Assembly (NCBI GenBank): GCA_001247695.2
Contig: LGRX02027658.1
Location: 1 to 27,325 of the forward strand
Direction: 5' to 3'
Length of the DNA stretch: 27,325 bases
DNA from: Cymbomonas tetramitiformis
Lineage: Eukaryota; Chlorophyta; Pyramimonadophyceae; Pyramimonadales; Pyramimonadaceae
The notes under the pieces are model-generated. The model saw nothing but the letters and a program-made list of their open reading frames with translations, ran no database searches and was not told the origin of the DNA. Position numbers and translations under genes: made by a program. Shown in pieces: positions 7,751-16,069 of this stretch (its first letter is position 1; each line of letters opens with the position of its first letter).

Positions 7751-9352
7751 TTATCCCCTTACTTCACGCGGGCACAACAGACTCTCCGCGAACGTGGAGG
7801 TAGACTTCCCCGCCTTCACGATGCCACATACTTGCCCCGTCGGCGCACCCACCGCGCTCTCCCTCTTTTCCTCCGCCGTCCGTGGCACTCGGGGGCAACA
7901 CTTCTTATCCTTGCACGGGCACTTCTTGTGCACCGCCTCCCGTGCTTCGTCGAACCCTTTAAGCACCATGCGCATGTCCTCGTGATACCTACAACAACAA
8001 GAGATGTTGTCCCTTCTTCTCAACCGTACCACATTGTGCGGTTTACAAACTCCCGCCTTCTCAAACGACCTTTGCCCCACCTTCACGCTTGGATATTTCG
8101 CCACAAATCTCCGGTACACCACTAGTTGCGAAGCCTCAAGCCAATGCTTGCTAACGTACTCACGGGGCGTCTTAAGCTTCCCCGTGTGTGGATCTCTTGC
8201 CAACACCACGTCCTTCTTACAAGGACTCACGCGCGTGTTGTCCGGGTGCAACCAAAAGTCGCGGATGAGTGCACAAGTGGCTTCCGCCATGCACCCTGAA
8301 CGACGCCCACGTCGCTTGGGGCGCGTCACACCCACGTGCAAGCTCCTTCGTGCACGCTCGGCATTGCCAACCCTCGCACCCGCCAGCATGTTTTTATGCC
8401 CCGTGATGCCCGCATATCCTACACGCTTATGCACGCCTAACATTGTTGTCGCTGCGGTTAACACGTGCCCCTCTTGCATGTTCTCGCCAAACACTGCGGC
8501 CGCCACTGCAAGCTTGTGCTCCTCGTTCAAGTTAGAATTCCTACTCGACAGCGCCCCAAAGACCGCAACCAGGTTTTCTAGAATGCAGTCCATAGCTTTG
8601 GTCTTCGCCATTTCTGTATCACCGAACAACGCTGCGCGACAGCGTTGCAGCACACCTACTGCCACTTCCTTTGGCAGCGTTTCAATGTACCCCCTCACCG
8701 CTGAAGCGATGCGGTTTGGGGACCTACTAAAAATCTCGCTCATCTTCCCTATCCAGTGGTTCCTGTTTCCTCGCTTCAGTGGCGTGTATTCCTGTGGTCT
8801 GTCAACTTCGTGACGTGTCAGCGACCGACGCAAACCATCTTCTTGCCCCTCTATCCCTCCTTTGGACACTTCGCGCGAAGTGTCCAGTTCGTCTGGAGAA
8901 GAACATTCCTCTTTGTCTGAGCTGTCAGGAATCTGACAATTGCGCAAGGGCGTGGAAGTCGCCTCAGCTCGTGCAGATGCCCAAATATCGCACACCGAAT
9001 CCAACTTGGTAACCAAGTGTCCAAGCGTCGGCATAGCTTCTTGCGGTAGGGGCCACACTCCAAGAGGTATGGTGCGTGCGGAGTCGCCTACTTCTACTAG
9101 AAGAGGTAGCAAGTCCATAAGAATTGGCGGGATATCCCAGTCTGGTCCAGGATTGTAGCTCGCGTCTGAGCCGCACAAAGCTAAAAAGACGCTCATAGCT
9201 AGAATGACATGCATGATTCCACATAACTGCCCTAGTAGCCAACGTCGATCATCCCGAACCACGGTGAACTTCACGTGGCCTTCCACGATGTGCACCCCTG
9301 CTACAAAAAGGTATGCGCACTCCTCAACAGTCGTTCTCACGCATTTTGTCAC
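7751..9352 (-). CDS. N-terminal part of the same transposase-like gene
   Basis: This is an open frame of about 533 codons. The first in-frame ATG is at 9214; the longer version starts with GTG, and its 5' end lies only 18 bases from the CACTA-like terminal repeat, so it may be truncated or begin in a lost exon. The acidic/Ser-rich first third is probably disordered. The middle is basic (RPKRRGRRSG). The last third has a conserved-looking VYRRFVAKYPSVKVGQRSFEKAG...CCCRYHEDM and CPCKDKKCC, typical of the Cys-rich region upstream of the catalytic part in this family. The stop at 7751 is followed by the second ORF one base out of register. A single indel near a GGGG run at 7753-7760 explains it. 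A 49-base GTAAGG...AACAG intron would also restore frame but is very short. I favour the frameshift. Confidence 0.5.
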   Translation of the reverse strand: MTKCVRTTVEECAYLFVAGVHIVEGHVKFTVVRDDRRWLLGQLCGIMHVILAMSVFLALCGSDASYNPGPDWDIPPILMDLLPLLVEVGDSARTIPLGVWPLPQEAMPTLGHLVTKLDSVCDIWASARAEATSTPLRNCQIPDSSDKEECSSPDELDTSREVSKGGIEGQEDGLRRSLTRHEVDRPQEYTPLKRGNRNHWIGKMSEIFSRSPNRIASAVRGYIETLPKEVAVGVLQRCRAALFGDTEMAKTKAMDCILENLVAVFGALSSRNSNLNEEHKLAVAAAVFGENMQEGHVLTAATTMLGVHKRVGYAGITGHKNMLAGARVGNAERARRSLHVGVTRPKRRGRRSGCMAEATCALIRDFWLHPDNTRVSPCKKDVVLARDPHTGKLKTPREYVSKHWLEASQLVVYRRFVAKYPSVKVGQRSFEKAGVCKPHNVVRLRRRDNISCCCRYHEDMRMVLKGFDEAREAVHKKCPCKDKKCCPRVPRTAEEKRESAVGAPTGQVCGIVKAGKSTSTFAESLLCPREVRG

Positions 9353-9370
9353 AGATCATAATAGTTCATA

Positions 9371-9413
9371 CCCTACAGATCTGCAACCCTTGGGAAAGCT
9401 TTCCATAGGCATG
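9371..9413 (+). repeat. Left terminal inverted repeat of the CACTA-like element
   Basis: The 43 bases are the exact reverse complement of 16027-16069. The outer end contains the palindrome CAGATCTG. The inner end already contains one TTTCCATAGG unit, so the array grades into the terminus. Confidence 0.93.
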
Positions 9414-10620
9414 GAAACGGGTGAAAACCCTATGGAAAAGCCCTATGGAAAAGGGAAAATGAATACTGGAGGTTATCTCGAAAACAAAAAATTTGAGTTT
9501 CCATCCCTATACTCACCCTTGGGAAGGTTTTCATTATTTTCCAGGGCAATCCATAGGGTGATTGTGCTTTCCATAGGGTTTTCCAAGGCATTCCATAGGG
9601 ATGATTGTGGCGTCCATACCTATGGAACGTTTTCCATAGGGATGGAAGGAATCGTATGGAAAATATCGTATGGAAAACCCTATGGAAACCCAATGGAAAG
9701 TCCTGGAATATCAAGCGTTTTCCGTACCTATGTCATCCCTATAGCATTCCTATGGAAAGCCGTATGGAAAACCCTGTGGAAAAACACACGGATATGTTCC
9801 ATCCCTATGATCACCCTATGCTGGCCCTATGGAACCTAATAGGTCATACCTATGGAAATCTTTTCCCCAGGCATGGTACCCCTTGGGAAACCTGTTTCCA
9901 TACGGACGGTGTACCTATGGAAGCGAATTCCATAGGCATGGTATCCCTTGGGAAGCAATCTTCCATACGGTCGATATACCTATGGAACATTTTCCACAGG
10001 TATGGTATCCCCTGGGAAAGATCTTTCCATACGGACATTATGCCTACGGAAGACGGGCCCATACACTTAGCGTCCCTTGGGAAATAGGTTTCCATACGGC
10101 CGACATACTTATGGAAAGGTTTTCCACTGGGTGGCTCACCTTTGGGAAAGATTATTCCATAGGATGGCTATACCTATGGAAACACAATTCCATACGTGCT
10201 GTATACTTATGGAAAGGTATTCCATACGGTTATTATACGTATGATTCCGTTAACAGCATCAGGAGTATACCTATGGAAACGCTTTCCGTAGGGTGACCCG
10301 CCCTATGGAATTCATATTCCATACGGTTATTATACTTATGGAGAGCATTTCCCACAGGTGTACTATACCTACGGAAAGCTTTTTCCCCAGGGATACCATG
10401 CGTATGAAAACCGTATATTATAGGTATGGAAAACATCTTTCCCTACGTATGTTATCCGTATGGAAACTATTTACTATAGGCATAGTATAGGTATGGAACC
10501 AGTAGATATATATGGTTTCCATAGGCACGATATAGGGATAATATCGGGATGCTATACGTATGGAACTTAATTAATATTTACTTTCCATAGGCACAGTAGT
10601 GGGGCAGTATAGGGAAACTG
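9400..10620. repeat. Left subterminal array of TTTCCATAGG / CCTATGGAAA motifs
   Basis: The 10-mer and its reverse complement recur every 15-40 bases in mixed orientation, often as pairs around short spacers (for example TTCCATAGGG...CCTATGGAAA). Point variants such as TTCCATACGG and CCTTGGGAAA increase inward. Apparent ORFs here (YGNPMES-like peptides) are the repeat translated and are not counted as genes. In En/Spm elements such arrays bind the element's own regulatory protein; that role here is inference. Confidence 0.88.
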
Positions 10621-10872
10621 TACGTGTAGCACTGACTGTGTAGCATACATATTGCACATTAGCAACATGCAGTGTGTTCACTATGTTTCCACTATGCGAG
10701 ATAAACAAAATACTCGAGCATCTTTACTACGATTAACATGTATCTAAAGGAATACGAATGGGACTATCAAATTTTATCATACCAACGAATACACAAAATT
10801 ATGTTCTACTCGTGCACTTTCTATTTACAATACGCAAAATAATGTTCTTCTCGTGCTCTTTCTATTTACAAG

Positions 10873-11195
10873 ATGCCACCCTAAACGTTGACGTTGTACT
10901 CGAGGCCGTCGATTTTCTCCATCTCGCTTCGCTCCAAAACAACCGATCTAAAATGGAAATTAAAGAGCCAACACTTAGTAAAAAAGCGGAAACGCACAAA
11001 AGAATATTCTATTGAAAACATAAAGGACTTATCAACCTAGAATGTTTGAAGGGATGCTTGAAGTTGACGTTGTACTCGAGGCGGTCGATTTCCTCCATTT
11101 CGCCCTCCTCGAAAACAGCCAATCTCAAAAGGAAAGTAAAGAGCCAACACTTAGTAAAAAGCGGAAACGCACAAAATAAACCTTTATTGAAAACA
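10873..11195 (-). repeat. Two direct copies of a 145-bp segment with a shared minus-strand reading frame
   Basis: Copies at about 10880-11020 and 11055-11195 share GTTGACGTTGTACTCGAGG, GAGCCAACACTTAGTAAAAA and GCGGAAACGCACAAAA. On the minus strand both encode a conserved short peptide (EMEEIDRLEYNVNF in one copy, EMEKIDGLEYNVNV followed by a stop in the other). That could be a duplicated terminal exon of an unidentified, possibly captured, host gene. The evidence is limited to the preserved frame. Confidence 0.4.
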
Positions 11196-11380
11196 TAATT
11201 AACAACCGAGCAACCTCAAATAAATGCGAATATCAACGCGAGATGAAAACCTAATATGACTTCGCCACGCGAACGTTTTCAGCGGATCTGAAAAACGAAA
11301 CCAACCAACTAACGTTTAGTAAAGAAGAAAGAAAATAGCAGTCGTCAACGAAAGAAGCAAAGGAAAGTAAAAGGGGGATG

Positions 11381-11448
11381 TGGAGTGAGTTGGATTTGAA
11401 CCTACTATTTCGAGTGCAAAGGACTCGCGGGAATTTCCCGTTCACTCC
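11381..11448 (-). tRNA. tRNA-like sequence with perfect acceptor stem and B box, abnormal D arm
   Basis: On the minus strand the acceptor GGAGTGA pairs perfectly with TCACTCC. The anticodon stem CGAGT/ACTCG encloses a 7-base loop CCTTTGC. The T arm has the canonical loop TTCAAAT within GGTTCAAATCC, a perfect B-box. The D arm is reduced to GGGA-AAT-TCCC with no A-box and no GG. Position 33 is C instead of U, and the triplet TTT would read Lys if the loop were normal. Probably a tRNA-derived pseudogene or SINE-like head, not a functional tRNA. Confidence 0.45.
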
Positions 11449-12079
11449 TAGTCAAAGTTTCACGCATGCCAAGTATGAGCGCGCGAAGCACACACAAAAT
11501 AATACACACGCATAACCAAAACATGCACTGCAAACCAGTGCCATATTGCAACCTGTGAGAATTAAAAATATCACAGCACGCAACTCACTGGCGAGGCTGC
11601 TGCAACATTGCTGACAGCGAACTGTGAAGAGTGCAATAACGTGAGTTTGAACTTGACCGTTCAGAAAAATCGAAGTGCTCAAAAACTTTGCCGTTCAGAA
11701 GTCACATCGGATCGACTCGTCATCGTCATGCGAGCACGATCGACGATGACGACGATGATGACGATGCGATGCGATGTCTCAGACTCTCAGTGACATTGCA
11801 TCGGAGATAATCGACTTATAAAATTTAAACTGGGATTAAATGTAATCGACCCTTCGTAATGGTCTAGAGGTGGCCGTCGTTCTCAGTCTCAATCGAACCT
11901 ATGAGATCCCGATTTTTTTTGAAGTTCCAGAAATAAAATCTCGACTAGCCAAAACAGCGCATACAGGCCGCAATTTTGTTTTTTTGCCCCCCTCGTCAGT
12001 GAACAAATGGTTTGTTTTCTTGGGGGTGATCGAACAAGCTCATTTTATTTGGGGGGGTTTTTGGCGGCGGTAGGGGGTC

Positions 12080-12910
12080 TTCCATAGGGGTTTCCATAGG
12101 GATAGGCTCTGGATTTCCCATAGGGCACACCACTTTTTCCACAGGCTCCGGATTTTCCATAGGGTACATTGGTGATGTTTTTTAACCTGTTTCCAGGCCA
12201 TTCCACAGGTATGGACGCCACAATCATAGGGATGATCTCTGTGGCATTCCTTAACAGTGTAATTCTGCATTTTCCATAGGCATTTTCCAAGTGCGGCGTG
12301 TTGCTGTTGTAGGGTCCAAAAAGGGCCTGTTTTAACCTGCCCTATTTTTCATTTTTTTAATTCCATCCCTATAAATAACCTATGGAATCCCGAAAATGGG
12401 GTGAGCCAACCTATGATCACCCGGTGGAAACGATTTCCATTGGGGCCTGTGGCAAATTTTCCAGAGCCATTCCATACGATTTTGAGATAGGGGATTTAAA
12501 AGTGCCCTATGGAAAGGTTTTTGCCCTATGGAAAGCCAATGGAAATGCGTTCCCATAGGTTTTACATAGGGTTTTTCCATCCCTGTGTAATTATTTCCAG
12601 CCCTACGGACGCCACTATTATAGGGTTAACACCTCGACCGTTCATAGAATATCAACCCAATATCCCTATGGAAAGTTCAAGTTATTTTCCCATAGGTTGT
12701 ATAGGGTGGGCATCCCTATGGAACCAGAATACAGCATTCCTAACGTATGTCCACCCTATGTCCACCCTACGTTCATGGTATGGAAGGTATTGAACACCTT
12801 CCATAGGGATGTCATTGGGCGGACCGCCCTATGGAACACATCGTATTGTTTCCATGCCTATGCCCACCCTACGCCCACCCTATGACCACCTCATGATCAC
12901 CCTATGCCTA
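12080..12910. repeat. Internal array of TTTCCATAGG / CCTATGGAAA motifs
   Basis: Mixed-orientation copies resume after the unique block and continue to just before the transposase start, for example TTTCCATAGGG at 12087 and CCTATGGAAAG at 12507 and 12520. Near 12740-12910 the motif shifts to CCACCCTATG and GATCACCCTATG variants. Confidence 0.85.
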
Positions 12911-13010
12911 GCAAATGAAAAGTTAAAAAGGAAGCAACGGTTCCAAGTAGTCATGCGTGCTGGTATGGATGGTGTGTTGTGGGCCAGTATTAAACAACCA
13001 CGGGGTCGAC

Positions 13011-13328
13011 ATGCCACCATGTCCTTGCACCGTGTGCCGACTACAAGTTGAAAAACCTCTTCGAACGATACAACGACATACGAAGCTATACAAGAGATGG
13101 CAAGGAGCGGTATACATGGGGGAAAGTAGTAGTGAAGACGATACTTCAAGTGATGACGGGGGTGACCGTAATGGTGGTGATGGTGGTTCCCTTGGAGGTG
13201 ATGATGACATGGAAGATGCCAATGCAGAAGCGGACGAAATTCTCCGTGATCATTTGAGAAAGCTGGAAGAACATTGTGCCCGTCTCCTAAGTCCTGCTGC
13301 CAACGATGAGGATATGGATAACCAAGAG
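13011..13328 (+). CDS. CACTA TnpD-like transposase, N-terminal exon
   Basis: The ATG at 13011 opens MPPCPCTVCRLQ, followed by RTIQRHTKLYKRW. This matches the CPCxxC...V/T..HL..Y..W pattern at the N-terminus of CACTA/TnpD-type transposases. An Asp/Glu/Gly/Ser-rich linker and an acidic helix (DANAEADEILRDHLRKLEEH) follow. The frame is open further upstream with GTG, but the ATG directly before the conserved Cys block is the most plausible start. The exon ends at CAAGAG|GTACCC in phase 0. Confidence 0.55.
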
Positions 13329-13754
13329 GTACCCCTCTTTCTGTATTTCCCAAGGGTGGGCGTACGTATGCCAACAGGTGGGCATAGGTTGGGAAATCGT
13401 TGAACGTTTCCATAGGGTGGGAACAGGCATTCCCAGAGGCGGGTATAGGTAGGGCGCTGGGTAAGTATGCCTATGGAAAGCATTGGACGTTTCCAATGGG
13501 TGGGCATAGGGCGAGCATTGGGCGGGCATAGGTTGGGAAAACATGGAATGTTTCCATAGGGTGGGCCTGAGCATTCCCAAGGGCGGGTATAGGTGGTTCA
13601 CTGGGTAGGCATGCCTATGGAAAGCATTGGATGTTTCCATAGGGTCGGCATAGGGTGGGCATAGGACGGGCATAGGGTGGACATGCGGAGGGAAATGCCT
13701 TTTTTTTATTTTGCAGTTCCTGTAAAGTTGGGGATGCCTCTCGTGATTTCACAG
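13329..13754 (+). repeat. Probable transposase intron filled with element-specific repeats
   Basis: Donor GAG|GTACCC and acceptor TTTCACAG|GTCG (a second, pyrimidine-rich acceptor TTTTATTTTGCAG lies at 13711) bound a 426-bp interval that joins two transposase segments in phase 0. Between about 13370 and 13680 it consists of TTTCCATAGGGTGGGCATAGG-type units. Confidence 0.55.
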
Positions 13755-14271
13755 GTCGTTGATCACGTCTATGCCGAGAAGGTTTCAACAATGCATCGTC
13801 TTGTCATTGATCTGCTGGAAACGAAATCCGAGCACAATGCTACCCAATCCATGTTTGATCAAATCTTCAATCTCATGCGGCAAACGGTGATTGGCAACGT
13901 TGACATCATCGGCAATTAGAGACGAAATGGTTTCCCGACCTCCTTCAAACAAGCTTTGTCTATGTGGAAGGATTTTGCCCTGCCGTACCATACCGCCGAC
14001 GTTTGCAGGAATGAATGCATGATCTTCACTCCGGGCCGGCATGACGACCTTACCCAGTGCCTCCATTGCCACAAACTTCGGTGTCACCCCAGCTCTCGAC
14101 GTAACGGACGGCTTATTCCGGGAAAGCCGTACAAGGTATTTAGGTTTTGGCGCTTGGACGAACTCCTGCCGATGCTATATTTGATACCAGAGATGGCCGA
14201 GCTCTTGGTATCATGGAAGATAACTACACCCGCGGAGAACGACGATCTGCCGGTTGTGACTACGTTTCATC
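13755..14271 (+). pseudogene. CACTA TnpD-like transposase, middle exon with one in-frame TAG
   Basis: The reading frame matches the upstream exon. It encodes SEHNATQSMFDQIFNLM (compare the hNLT...d.iL region of TnpD proteins). After a single in-frame TAG at 13917-13919 it continues in the same frame with YHTADVCRNECMIF, LTQCLHCHKLRC and PYKVFRFWRLDELLPMLY. This is the Cys-rich C...C...CxxC...R segment that precedes the DDE core in TnpD (Transposase_21) proteins. The exon ends at a strong donor, CATC|GTAAGTG. The TAG is either a nonsense mutation or a readthrough codon. The DDE catalytic region expected next is absent. Confidence 0.55.
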
Positions 14272-14490
14272 GTAAGTGTATCCCTCCCACATGCTCACCC
14301 TATGCCCACGCTATAACATCCCTATGATCACCCTATGTCCACGCTATAACATCCCTATGATCACCCTATGTCCACCCTATGCTCACCCTATGCCCAATTC
14401 ACAATTGCCTTGCATCCTATGTTGACCCTATGCCCACCCTATAGCCGCCCTATGTCCACCCTGTGCCCACCCTATGCTCACCCTTTGGAA
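14272..14490 (+). repeat. Direct array of CCTATG(N)2CACCC units in place of the transposase catalytic core
   Basis: After the GTAAGT donor the sequence is almost only CCCTATGATCACC, CCTATGTCCACC and CCTATGCTCACC units in one orientation, including a perfect 36-bp direct duplication near 14303-14370. It occupies the place where the DDE core should be encoded, so the core was deleted or replaced. Confidence 0.7.
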
Positions 14491-14499
14491 AGTATGTGT

Positions 14500-14901
14500 T
14501 GCAAGTACGGCGAGCTTCTGAAAATTTATAGCATCCCGATTGGCAGGAAACAATTTGTTTTCCTCAAAGTAAGATGGTTTCCATTGAAGGCAGCATTTCA
14601 AGATACCGTGGCGAACAATATGATGTTGAGGTCGGACTTGCCATGGGACCTTTCCGAGGTTTTCATCCAAGCATTTGAGATTGAGTGCTTGGTGTGCATT
14701 GTACCCATTCCATGGAACTTTGACCGGTTCATCACGACCAAGAGAATTCCAGCTGGACGACCCGATGCAAATAGGTTGGTATATTATCTCGGCGAGCACA
14801 AACTCGGTTTCAATGATCCACCATGGAGATATGATAAAGACAAGATGATGCTCATACTAGATAGGCATGTAGATTTTGTGGGCGACTTACATGACGAATA
14901 A
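14500..14901 (+). CDS. CACTA TnpD-like transposase, C-terminal exon (DUF4216-like)
   Basis: The peptide KYGELLKIYSIPIGRKQFVFLKVRWFPL closely follows the YGxLxEIYxLxY...VVLFKCxWFD pattern of the DUF4216 domain at the C-terminus of CACTA transposases. DLSEVFIQAFEIECLVCIVPIP then occupies the position of the FI.ASQA.QVFYV strand. It ends with a TAA at 14899-14901. The upstream boundary is unclear: candidate acceptors at 14497 and 14507 do not match the phase of the preceding donor, which fits a degraded gene. DUF4216 has no known enzymatic role. Confidence 0.55.
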   Translation, partial: CKYGELLKIYSIPIGRKQFVFLKVRWFPLKAAFQDTVANNMMLRSDLPWDLSEVFIQAFEIECLVCIVPIPWNFDRFITTKRIPAGRPDANRLVYYLGEHKLGFNDPPWRYDKDKMMLILDRHVDFVGDLHDE

Positions 14902-14939
14902 CTTGTTCATTTCATAGATGGAATTATTCTGTATATTAA

Positions 14940-16026
14940 TATGTATATATGTAGTAAAAGCCCTATGGAAAGCCTGGATATATCATGAATCATCACCCTA
15001 TGCTCACCCTATGAAACCTGAATGGTTATACCTATGGAAACCCTTTCACAGGTACGGTATCCCTTGGGAAACATGTTTCCATACGGATGATATACCTACG
15101 GAAGACCTTTCCACTGGGTGGCTCACCCCTGGGAAAGCTCATTCCATAGGCTGGCTATACCTATGGAACTCGGTTCCATACGTACGGTATACGTGTGGAA
15201 ACGTATTCCATATGGATACTATAGGTATCGACTTTGCCACCTGTATCAGGAGTATACCTACGGCATGCTCACCCTGTGTTATCCCTATAGCTAACCCTAT
15301 GGAAACCCCTATGGAATTACGTCTTTATTGACCGAGAATACGCAGAATGAATTGTATATTTCCATAGGTATACTATCCCTATGGGGGCCCTATGGAAAGC
15401 CCTATGGAATTACGTTGATATTCCCGAGAATACGCAGAGTGAATTATACGTTTCCATAGGCCTACCATACCTATGGCATCCCTATGGAAGGCCCTATGGA
15501 ATTACGACTTTATTCCCGAGAATACGCAGGGCGAATTGTACATTTCCATAGGTGTACTATCGCTATGCCCGCCCTATGGAAGATCTTGTGGAAAACTCAT
15601 AGTATACGCTAATTTTCCATAGGTGCGCTATCCGTACGCCCGCCCTACGCCCGCCCTTGGACATGCCTATGGAAAGCGTATGGGAAAGTTATATTTTCCA
15701 TAGGGCTTTCCATCGGCCCTCTATGCCTATAGCCGCCCTATGGAAGGGTTTACATTTTCCATAGGGTTTTCCATAGTCCTGGTTATGCCTATAGTCGTCC
15801 TATGGAAATGTTTACTTTTCCATAGGGTGATTATACGGCCTTCCATGCCTATGGAACGTCCTTTTCCATAGGCATACAGCTATACAGCTATAGAAACCCT
15901 ATGGAAACTCCAAAAGGGGGTATCCCTATGGAAATACCCTATGGAAAACTTTCCAAGCCTTTGGAAAATATTTCCGGATTTTCCCGAGCGTTCCCAAGGG
16001 CGGGCATAGGGAGGGCACAGGGATGA
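14940..16026. repeat. Right subterminal array of TTTCCATAGG / CCTATGGAAA motifs
   Basis: Dense mixed-orientation copies run from just after the transposase stop to the right terminal repeat. Three longer sub-repeats of about 105 bp (GGAATTACG...TTCCCGAGAATACGCAG...TTTCCATAGG) lie near 15310-15600. Apparent ORFs here are repeat translation. Confidence 0.85.
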
Positions 16027-16069
16027 CATGCCTATGGAAAGCTTTCCCAAGGGTTGCAGATCTGTAGGG
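16027..16069 (-). repeat. Right terminal inverted repeat of the CACTA-like element
   Basis: Exact reverse complement of 9371-9413, ending ...CAGATCTGTAGGG. The 92-bp satellite begins at the very next base. Confidence 0.93.

Larger units (their letters stand above)
10621..12075. other. Unique AT-rich block inside the CACTA-like element
   Basis: The 10-mer arrays stop here and resume at about 12080. The block contains a 45-bp tandem duplication near 10785-10870 (TTCTxCTCGTGCxCTTTCTATTTACAA), a 145-bp direct duplication described separately, a tRNA-like sequence at 11381-11448, and a short GAC/GAT triplet run at 11730-11775. No convincing protein gene is visible. It could be an insertion or captured host sequence. 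Confidence 0.5.
9371..16069 (+). mobile_element. CACTA/EnSpm-like DNA transposon, 6.7 kb, internally degraded
   Basis: Perfect 43-bp inverted repeats (starting CCCTACAGATCTGCAACCC) bound the segment. The outermost CCCTA is one base from the classical CACTA. CAT occurs at 9367-9369 and again at 16070-16072, a candidate 3-bp target duplication of the size usual for CACTA elements, but on the left it is one base away from the repeat. Inside are long arrays of TTTCCATAGG / CCTATGGAAA in both orientations, analogous to subterminal TNPA-binding arrays of En/Spm. There are three exon-like segments of a TnpD-type transposase with the DDE core missing. It lies between a transposase-like gene on the left and a 92-bp satellite on the right. 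Confidence 0.75.

Noticed and set aside
7731..7782. 49-base intron joining the two transposase-like ORFs
   Set aside because: GT...AG ends exist and restore frame, but the length is below the usual minimum and the skipped bases encode a continuous Cys-containing stretch typical of the region. A one-base indel is simpler.
9604..10490. Open frames rich in YGNPMES / SIPMETL-like peptides
   Set aside because: They are translations of the CCTATGGAAA / TTTCCATAGG arrays, not protein genes.
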